20,372 nt of DNA from the IMG/VR virus record IMGVR_UViG_3300037041_000377, positions 1 through 20,372 of that record; one strand, 5' to 3'. The stretch's first letter is position 1. Every line of letters begins with the position of its first letter. The DNA comes from a virus. A model generated the notes under the pieces. It was given only the letters and a program-made list of their open reading frames with translations, ran no database searches and was not told the DNA's origin. This document shows, piece by piece, positions 13,816-20,372 of the stretch. The translations under genes were made by a program, and so were the position numbers.

Positions 13816-16800
13816 TTAACCAAATGATGAGCCTTCTTCAGTTACTCTAACTCTTCTTTGTACTTCAGTGATATCACTTTCAACAACATAAACTCTTTGA
13901 GAATTAGAAGTCATTGAACCAGTCATCGGAGTTGTAGAAGCACCAGTTGCCTGACCAACACCACTTGAAAATGATGTAAATCCACCAGTAGATGAAATAG
14001 GTGATTGAGACACACTCGGTATTGCAGTTGATGTATCAGGTGGAGAAGGTGTTGTTATTCCTGTTACTCCTGTACTACCACCATTATACTTTTGAGATGA
14101 AATCGCAGCAATTTGAGCCGCTGTTATTATACCAGCAGCTGCTATACCAGCGATACCTAAAGGTGAAGGTGGTGGTCCGAATTGAGCAATCGCAGACATA
14201 ACTGCCTGAGCACCTGAAATAATTGCATTTGTAATGTTTAAAGCCTTTTGTCTTTTAAATTGTTTCTTTGCAAGTTCTTCATTTGAAGCATCTATTACAT
14301 TATTAGTATCAGTTGTTATCTTTGCAATCGCATCATCAGTTTGTTTTCTTCTCTTTAACCTTTGTTCTTCTGTTAGGTTTCCTGCTTCGAGTTCTCTTTG
14401 ATAAGCCGCCTCTAAAGCATCAACTCTTGATTGTTGTGATTTAATGAATTGTTCATTTCTTTCAGTTAACTTTTGTTCTTCTGCCTGAACTCTTGTAGCT
14501 TCAATTTCACCTGCAGCATCAGCAAAGTTTTGAAAGATTTGAATCAATTTATTTGCTAGATTTAATCTATTAGCAAATATTTCTTCATCAGTTTTTTCAG
14601 AGTCATCTTTTCTTTTATCATTATACTCAACATCATTTTCTAACTTTTTTGTTGCAGCTTCTTTGTTTAAGTTAATAGCAGTTGTGTTAATGATATTTTC
14701 AACACGTCTAGCTTCGTCTGTAGCAGTCTGACCCGCATCATTGTTTAATTTAGCTGATTCTTTAAGATACTTGTCTGTTGCTTTTACTTTAGATTCACCA
14801 GTCTCTTTATTAAACTCAATTTCAAACTTATCTAAAGATTGATAATACTTTACAATTTCAGTTATCTGAAAATCTAATTCACGTTGAACTAAATCATCCT
14901 GTATTTGTTTTTGTCTTGCATCAAAAATACCTTGTAGTCTTTCTCTTTCTTTTAATGTTGATTCAAACTCTTTTCTTGATAATTTACCACCTTCAATCTC
15001 TCTTGTTAATCTATTGATCTCAATCTGTGCAATTCTTTGATCAAGTTGATCAAGTGAATCACCGATATTACTGTTACCAAAAGTTATTTCTTTTCGTAAG
15101 ACCTGTTCGGCTATAATTAATTGCTCATAAAACTCTTTTTGTTTTTGAAGTCTTGCACCTAATTCAATATCAATAGCCAAACTTGTTTTATCATTTTCAG
15201 CCTTAATGAATCTTTGATAATCAGCTTCAAGTCTTTTAAGAGTTTCGGCTCTTATTGCCTCATCTTTAATATTCAAGTCAATTGATTTTTTCTGAGCCTC
15301 ATACTCTTGAATTATCTTAGATAAAGTTATATCTCTTTCAAACTCTAAGTCATCAATTCTATCATCAGTTCTTGCTAATCTTCTTCTTTGAAGTTCAAGT
15401 TCAGCAGCATTTGCATCACCTGAAAACTTCTTTAATGATTCAAATACTTCTTCTTGAGCGGCTTTTAATTTCTCTAAGTCATCATTAGTATCTTTAGCCG
15501 CTTTTGCTGGTTTACCAAATGCTCCTTCTAAAAGAGTTGCATATTTTTGAGACTCTTCACCTAAGTTTCTAATTTGACTATCAAAACTTTTGTTTTCATT
15601 TTCTAACTCAGTAATTCTCTTTTTTGAATTACCAACTTCTGTCTCAGTTCTTGTGTTATTTACTCTTTGTAAGTTTCTATTTAAATCAATTTGACCACCT
15701 AAATTATCTAAAACGATACCATCTTGTTTAAGATAGTTATCACGTATATCAAAGCTTTCATTTAAGTTCTCATTAAATAAAATCGTGTTTGTATTAAGAC
15801 CTTTTTGTAGTTTTTCTAATTCTCTTTCATTAGCAATTCTTTTTTCAAGTATTTTAACAATCTTGTCTTCAATTAATTGAGCAGCAACTTTATTTTTTAA
15901 CTGAGTAATATAATCTTCTACTGACTTAGTTACTTGGTCTTGAAATGCTTTTTCATCTGATAAGTTTTTTAAAGTTGTACCATAGTCAGTATTGATTTCT
16001 TTTATCAAATCTCTTCTTTCTTTAGAGCCAGCATTTGTTGCTTTTAATCTTTGTAATAAGGTTACTAAAGAAGCACCTTCTTTTGCTTGTGAACTAATAA
16101 CAGAATCAATTGCAGTCTTTTCTTCTTCTAATCTTTTCTTTCTTTCTTCTTCAGCTTTTGCTGCCTCATCAGAACCAGCCACATAGTTTATTAAACCAGC
16201 AACAAGTAAACCAAGAGCAGTTACAATCGCAACAAGTGGTAAAGCATTTAAAGCAACACCAAATGCAGTTGTTGAAACAGCCGCACCAGTAGCAGCCACA
16301 CCTTCAGCACCAGTAGCAGCCGCGGCAGCACCAGTAGCAGTTGCAGCAGCAGCAGCCGCAGGAAATAAACTCTTAAATCCAGCTGTTATCTCTGTGACTT
16401 TATCACCTAAACCACCAAATGTTTCTAATGCTTGTGATAGATTAAGTAATGCAGTTAACTTAACTAAACTTTCATTGATTGCCTCACTTTCAGAACCAAA
16501 AAGAGCTTGTGCCGCAGTTATTCCTTGAAAACCAGCAATACCTATTTGAGCTGTTGATGAAAGTGCTTTACCTAATCTTTCTGTTGTGGAACCAGCAAGA
16601 GCAGACACAACGGCACTTGTATCACCAATCGTATCTCTTAATTGACCTGCTCTAACAGATAACTCTTGAAATCTTGCAGAACCTGGTTCTAAGTTTTGTA
16701 ACTCTTGTGTTATTTGTCTTAACTCAGCTCTTAATGATTGACTGCTAGTAGTTGCTTGATTGATACCACTTGAAGCGGCCTGTGTTGTTGTTGTAAAAGA

Positions 16801-17052
16801 TTTATTTAGTTGCTCACTAGATTGAGTAACATTTTTAATATTCTTGTTAAAATCAGCCGTATCTTTGTTTAATTCAACTATTACTTTATCAAGATTTGAT
16901 GCTTGATTTTGTAGAAACTTAAACTCTTTACTGCCTTGCTCAACCATAGCTAACTCAGCATTAGTTTCAGCAAGTGCTTTTTCTAATTGACCAATAGTTT
17001 TTACACTTTGCTCTACACCATTAATCTTTACATTTAATTGAAAATCTGCCAT
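13816..17052 (-). CDS. Tape measure protein
   Basis: 1078 residues, the longest gene. The order of parts is typical of tape measures: N-terminal coiled coil (1-160), an Ala/Gly/Thr-rich stretch (about 228-262) leading to a hydrophobic segment (about 264-293, VALNALPLVAIVTALGLLVA), very long charged coiled coil (about 295-975), and a C-terminal hydrophobic/Gly-rich part (NAIISGAQAVMSAIAQ, GPPPSPLGIAGIAAAGIITA). At about 0.15 nm per residue it would set a tail of roughly 160 nm. The protein threads the tail lumen and enters the host with the DNA; the hydrophobic part may insert in the membrane. The start is 15 nt from the upstream stop with the leader GTTTAAAAATAAAATAGTCTA. It lies between an appendage protein and the protease gene, upstream of the capsid. 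No tail assembly chaperone pair precedes it. Confidence 0.9.
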   Translation of the reverse strand: MADFQLNVKINGVEQSVKTIGQLEKALAETNAELAMVEQGSKEFKFLQNQASNLDKVIVELNKDTADFNKNIKNVTQSSEQLNKSFTTTTQAASSGINQATTSSQSLRAELRQITQELQNLEPGSARFQELSVRAGQLRDTIGDTSAVVSALAGSTTERLGKALSSTAQIGIAGFQGITAAQALFGSESEAINESLVKLTALLNLSQALETFGGLGDKVTEITAGFKSLFPAAAAAATATGAAAAATGAEGVAATGAAVSTTAFGVALNALPLVAIVTALGLLVAGLINYVAGSDEAAKAEEERKKRLEEEKTAIDSVISSQAKEGASLVTLLQRLKATNAGSKERRDLIKEINTDYGTTLKNLSDEKAFQDQVTKSVEDYITQLKNKVAAQLIEDKIVKILEKRIANERELEKLQKGLNTNTILFNENLNESFDIRDNYLKQDGIVLDNLGGQIDLNRNLQRVNNTRTETEVGNSKKRITELENENKSFDSQIRNLGEESQKYATLLEGAFGKPAKAAKDTNDDLEKLKAAQEEVFESLKKFSGDANAAELELQRRRLARTDDRIDDLEFERDITLSKIIQEYEAQKKSIDLNIKDEAIRAETLKRLEADYQRFIKAENDKTSLAIDIELGARLQKQKEFYEQLIIAEQVLRKEITFGNSNIGDSLDQLDQRIAQIEINRLTREIEGGKLSRKEFESTLKERERLQGIFDARQKQIQDDLVQRELDFQITEIVKYYQSLDKFEIEFNKETGESKVKATDKYLKESAKLNNDAGQTATDEARRVENIINTTAINLNKEAATKKLENDVEYNDKRKDDSEKTDEEIFANRLNLANKLIQIFQNFADAAGEIEATRVQAEEQKLTERNEQFIKSQQSRVDALEAAYQRELEAGNLTEEQRLKRRKQTDDAIAKITTDTNNVIDASNEELAKKQFKRQKALNITNAIISGAQAVMSAIAQFGPPPSPLGIAGIAAAGIITAAQIAAISSQKYNGGSTGVTGITTPSPPDTSTAIPSVSQSPISSTGGFTSFSSGVGQATGASTTPMTGSMTSNSQRVYVVESDITEVQRRVRVTEEGSSFG

Positions 17053-17067
17053 TAGACTATTTTATTT

Positions 17068-18228
17068 TTAAACTATGTTCATTAATCTATGATAAGAATA
17101 AGAACATAACCATTGCATTGTGTAAGTTGAAACACCTGTTACTTTAACACTTAGTCCTGAATTATCAGAACCCATTTCAATTACTGGTTGAGTACCAACA
17201 TAAGATGATAACTCATTAAGAATAGGAACACCTATCTCAAATAAAGTACCACTTTGATCTATTGAATAACAACCTATAATCTCTGCCGAATAAACAAGAC
17301 TAGCATCACTTATCTCAGTAGCCATTACATAAGCCTTTACTTGAACTACATTACCACCAGAAGCAGTAGCAACCCAAGGAATACTACCAATATCGTAAGT
17401 ATTCGCGTCTGTAGTTCTTAAAGAAGCCTGTCTAGTAATCCAGTCACTTTGGTTGTATTGAGTTGAACCATCATCACTTACGCCTCTAATAGCGAGACCA
17501 CCACCTGCATAAATAGTTTCGGTATCATAGTTAGTTTTAGATAAACCAATACCTAAGTGAACAACCGAGTTTAAAGCATCGGCAGTGTTAACATTTTGAG
17601 CACCTATAAAGACAGTTGAAGATGCACTCGACATAGATGCAGAAACACAACCTATAAAAGAACTATCTATACAACTACCTACAAATCTTGTAGATCTTGA
17701 ATTAAGGTGAAGTCCTCTATCTTTTGTTGTGTTAGATGAAGTACCATTAATTTCAATAGGCGCATTAGATGATGCAATTCCATTTGTTGTTATGATACCA
17801 TTTGATGTTTCTGTAAGTCTTAAACCACCATTAACATTTATTGTTGAAAGACCAAGTGTTGAACCACCTAAGTAAAGGTCTTTCCATCTTAAAGATGTTG
17901 TACCTAAATCAGTAAAATAAACACCATTTCTAACAACTGCATCAGCTGAGTAGGTTGAACCGATTTGTATATTCGGTGAGTTAAAAACAAAAGGTGATGC
18001 CGAAGCAGTGCCACCTGAAGAAGTACCCGTTGAAAGTTGTATGATACCATTGTTAGTTCTCATAAAGATTTTATCATCAGTTAGGTTAATACCTATCTCA
18101 CCAATGTAGAGGTCTGTTGTCACCCAAGTTTCATCTGTGTGATCATTTGAAGTTGGTATTGTAAAAGATGTACCAGCGGTTGTTACACCGTGGTTTATAA
18201 TTCTTGAATACTGTTCGATTTTTGCCAT
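17068..18228 (-). CDS. Tail appendage/fibre-like protein
   Basis: 386 residues, beta-rich, rich in Ser, Thr, Gly and Asn. Residues about 38-68 (LYIGEIGINLTDDKIFMRTN) are the 'GE(I/L)xxNxxDxKIFxR' motif of phage appendage proteins, found at the N-termini of tail fibres and Mtd-like proteins. GTTSLRWKDLYLGG (about 109-122) is a further common fibre motif that reports a strand register in beta-prism fibres. The C-terminal part (about 295-386: VQVKAYVMATEISDASLVYS, VKVTGVSTYTMQWLCSYS) is a sandwich-like tip. Between the baseplate and tape measure genes, it is probably a baseplate-attached fibre. The leader holds the GTTAAAAAAACA 12-mer. There is no variable-repeat/template pair or reverse transcriptase, so it is not called a DGR target. 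Confidence 0.7.
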   Translation of the reverse strand: MAKIEQYSRIINHGVTTAGTSFTIPTSNDHTDETWVTTDLYIGEIGINLTDDKIFMRTNNGIIQLSTGTSSGGTASASPFVFNSPNIQIGSTYSADAVVRNGVYFTDLGTTSLRWKDLYLGGSTLGLSTINVNGGLRLTETSNGIITTNGIASSNAPIEINGTSSNTTKDRGLHLNSRSTRFVGSCIDSSFIGCVSASMSSASSTVFIGAQNVNTADALNSVVHLGIGLSKTNYDTETIYAGGGLAIRGVSDDGSTQYNQSDWITRQASLRTTDANTYDIGSIPWVATASGGNVVQVKAYVMATEISDASLVYSAEIIGCYSIDQSGTLFEIGVPILNELSSYVGTQPVIEMGSDNSGLSVKVTGVSTYTMQWLCSYSYHRLMNIV

Positions 18229-18239
18229 GTTACTGAATA

Positions 18240-18251
18240 TGTTTTTTTAAC
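18240..18251 (-). promoter_or_regulatory. A-rich translation leader (shared 12-mer)
   Basis: GTTAAAAAAACA, identical to the element before the protease-scaffold gene and with the same 11-nt spacer, here ahead of the 18228 ATG. Translation-enhancer role is inferred; the word has low information content. Confidence 0.4.
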
Positions 18252-18264
18252 GCTTAATTGTTTT

Positions 18265-20372
18265 TTATCTTAACTCAGCTCTTCTTCTAATAGTATCTAC
18301 ATAAGAAGCAGTTGCTATGTTAGTTTCGAAACCTGATGATAAGTTAGTTCTTGGATTAGGATTAACAACAGTTGATATTCCTAACTCAGGTAAGTCAGGT
18401 AAGATTGAATCCTTACCACTATTAATTATGTTTTCAAATGCACTTGAGCCTGTATAGACAACAACATCTTCACCAGAATTAATCACATTAGGTGTTGTTG
18501 TAGATGATTGTTTTATAGTCACATAATCTACTGAGCCATTAATCACATTTGCTTTTGACACTGGTATACCATTAACATATCTAACACCATTGATGTAAGT
18601 CACATTTGATTCAGAGATATACTTTTTGTCTGTACCAATTATGTTAACATTCTTAACACCACCCATCACGAAGTTACCAGAACCACCAGAGATTTGAATG
18701 TTTTGAGCACCATCACCAACAGAGTTTTCATTACCAGTTATTGTAATGTTTTTAGAATTAGGACCAACAAAGTTTGATAAACCAGTAGTCACAACTGAAA
18801 TATTATTTGATAAGTTTACACCAGTAGTTGAGTTGTTAAATCCAAATTGAGGTCTTTTTCTATCAGGTGCTTTTTCAACTGAAATGTATTCAACAGGTCT
18901 TGTTGTGTCTGTTGTAGTAACAAAATCAGTAGCAACTGAACCATAAGAGTCAACAATAATAGATCGTGGTTGGTATCTAATAGGTGACTTTAATTTTAAA
19001 AACTCACACTTTGTTAGTGATTTAGAATTAGCATCATAGTCAATTATTTTTTGAAGTCTTAAATAGATACCGTCTATCACATAGATTTTTCTAAAATCAA
19101 GATTGTGAATATCAGTAGGACTTAAATTAACAGACACACTAATAACCTTAGAAGTAGGATCTGAAATCTCATTTATAAAGTTAGACCAGTACTTATTGTA
19201 AAGGTTAGAGTTTGTCCATCTAGCAAAGTCATAATAAACAAAGTCATCAACTTCCATATTGTACCAGTTAATATCAATTAGCGGGTCTTGTGCAGAGTCA
19301 ACAGTTCCTGCGTAAGGATATTGATTGTATTGAGAAGATGTTGAGCCAAGTGTGAGATAAGTCACATTATCAGTTTGAGTGAATGAAACTGGTTGTGAGT
19401 TTGAAAGCATTTCCCAACCAAATCTATTAGGAAGAGCGGCATTTTCTAAATTGATTTGTGCGCCACCTCTTTGTGCCCTGTAAGGTCTCATACCACCCCA
19501 TATCAAGACTCTTGGTGCACTTGTTGATACTGGTTTGAATGAACCATTCTGTTCTACTTGTAAAATAGCAGGCATCACAACATCTGAACCAACAGGATTA
19601 TTTATCATAACACTCGTACCGAAAGGAATTGAAATATTAGTTTCATTTTTTAAGAAGTCATTATTGATTTCTTTCTTGTAATAAGAGTAAGGTCTGCCTC
19701 TATCATCTTTAAACTTTTTATTCCAGTAGTCATTTTCTTCACGATTACTAAACACATAATACTTTGCAATCAATTCACCAAGTGGCGTCATCTCAACAGA
19801 TGTGTTATCAATCTTATCTGACCAATCAACAAAGTCACTAGAAGTTGCACCAGTCTTATAGAACTGGTCTCTTGGTTCAATGTAATACTTTCTATCAACT
19901 GAAGCATCATCTGTAATGTGTAGATTAAACATTTTGATAATACCTAATAAGAAATCTTTACACTCCATATCTTTAGGTAAGACAGAAGTCATAGGTATAA
20001 CACCACCTTCAACAACAATTGCTGATGGTGAATTAAAGACATAACTTTGTGAGTTAACTCTTAAATACCATTCACCTAAAATAGCTCTTGCTATTTCATT
20101 ACCACCAGATTGATTAAAAGAAAATGCAGTCTTTCTACCTAATGTTGTAAATGATGATGGTGAACCAGAAGGTGATTGAATATATTGATCTAACTCAACC
20201 CAAACTACATCACCTCTTTTAAAATACTTAGAGCTTGATGAAACTTGAACTTGTTGATTACGCCAGTTAAGAGGTCTGTATCTACCGAAGTAATCCCAGT
20301 TAGTATTATCTTTAGAATAATAAGATTGGTTATTCATTAAGAAGTCACAAACATTCTGACCGATGTTAGTAG
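18265..20372 (-). CDS. Baseplate/tail-associated protein, N-terminus outside the window
   Basis: The frame stays open to the right edge. An ATG at 20337 gives 690 residues, but sense codons (TNIGQNVCDFL) precede it, so the gene probably starts beyond 20372. The recognisable part is about residues 115-180: LPKDMECKDFLLGIIKMFNL, RKYYIEPRDQFY and 'DFVDWSDKID'. This is the 'P-x-x-x-x-x-D-F-L-x-x-I-x-x-x-F-N-L ... W-x-x-K-I-D' segment that I associate with Bacteroidota siphovirus baseplate or tail-tip proteins. Residues about 510-568 form an N/I/G-rich ladder (NITITGNENSVGDG, NIQISGGSGNFVMGG, NVNIIGT), a beta-helix-like stretch. The preceding DFL in the upstream codons could be a duplicated copy of the 129-130 DFL. 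It likely initiates tail assembly and contacts the host surface. Confidence 0.65.
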   Translation of the reverse strand, partial: TNIGQNVCDFLMNNQSYYSKDNTNWDYFGRYRPLNWRNQQVQVSSSSKYFKRGDVVWVELDQYIQSPSGSPSSFTTLGRKTAFSFNQSGGNEIARAILGEWYLRVNSQSYVFNSPSAIVVEGGVIPMTSVLPKDMECKDFLLGIIKMFNLHITDDASVDRKYYIEPRDQFYKTGATSSDFVDWSDKIDNTSVEMTPLGELIAKYYVFSNREENDYWNKKFKDDRGRPYSYYKKEINNDFLKNETNISIPFGTSVMINNPVGSDVVMPAILQVEQNGSFKPVSTSAPRVLIWGGMRPYRAQRGGAQINLENAALPNRFGWEMLSNSQPVSFTQTDNVTYLTLGSTSSQYNQYPYAGTVDSAQDPLIDINWYNMEVDDFVYYDFARWTNSNLYNKYWSNFINEISDPTSKVISVSVNLSPTDIHNLDFRKIYVIDGIYLRLQKIIDYDANSKSLTKCEFLKLKSPIRYQPRSIIVDSYGSVATDFVTTTDTTRPVEYISVEKAPDRKRPQFGFNNSTTGVNLSNNISVVTTGLSNFVGPNSKNITITGNENSVGDGAQNIQISGGSGNFVMGGVKNVNIIGTDKKYISESNVTYINGVRYVNGIPVSKANVINGSVDYVTIKQSSTTTPNVINSGEDVVVYTGSSAFENIINSGKDSILPDLPELGISTVVNPNPRTNLSSGFETNIATASYVDTIRRRAELR

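Noticed and set aside
17068-18228. Diversity-generating retroelement target because of the Mtd-like N-terminal motif
   Set aside because: No reverse transcriptase, accessory gene or template/variable repeat pair is in the window, and the C-terminus does not look like a C-type lectin fold.

Overview
The window is a fragment of a tailed-phage genome (Caudoviricetes, siphovirus-like), free or integrated, from a host that is most likely a member of the Bacteroidota (Flavobacteriia-like). The DNA is strongly AT-rich. Genes start behind A-rich leaders without a Shine-Dalgarno sequence, as is usual in Bacteroidota. Several protein types (the protease with a Cys-rich insert and 'VPNCVPI', the 119-residue tail or neck protein, the collagen fibre) are ones I associate with Bacteroidota phages. 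Host assignment is inference. There is no rRNA, tRNA, integrase, terminase, endolysin, CRISPR array or recognisable defence system.

Layout. (1) 1-153: leader with three imperfect, phased direct repeats. (2) 154-2884, + strand: compact run of small genes, mostly overlapping: an acidic unknown protein, a double zinc-ribbon protein, a helical protein whose gene contains a terminator-like hairpin, a sigma-factor-like helix-turn-helix protein, a small membrane protein with a CxxCCGFW motif, a CGGC-motif protein, and a 59-residue holin-like protein. (3) 2890-4053, + strand: a multi-module virion or head-morphogenesis-like protein. It meets the opposite operon at a shared TTAA that supplies both stop codons. 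(4) 4050-20372, - strand: structural genes. Read in transcription order these are a baseplate or tail protein (runs off the right edge), an appendage protein, the tape measure, a fused prohead protease-scaffold, the major capsid protein and a tail-tube-like protein. A terminator follows at about 10990-11021. After it come a 119-residue protein, the portal, an adaptor, a membrane-anchored coiled coil, a 192-residue virion protein, two collagen-like fibre proteins, a 68-residue protein and a beta-rich adhesin-like protein.

How it works together: the portal, protease-scaffold and capsid protein build the head; the adaptor and 119-residue protein probably join head to tail; the tube, tape measure and baseplate make a long non-contractile tail; the distal genes encode surface fibres. 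The + strand block holds candidate regulation (sigma-like protein) and a candidate lysis gene (holin-like). The upstream half of the - strand operon uses separate A-rich leaders, whereas the half beyond the terminator is packed with 1-nt TAATG junctions, suggesting different expression control.

The points most worth following are the candidate internal start that would produce a free scaffold from the protease gene, the hairpin inside a coding region just upstream of the sigma-like gene, the phased repeats at the left edge, and the unusual tail-before-head gene order. I found no convincing wholly new system.
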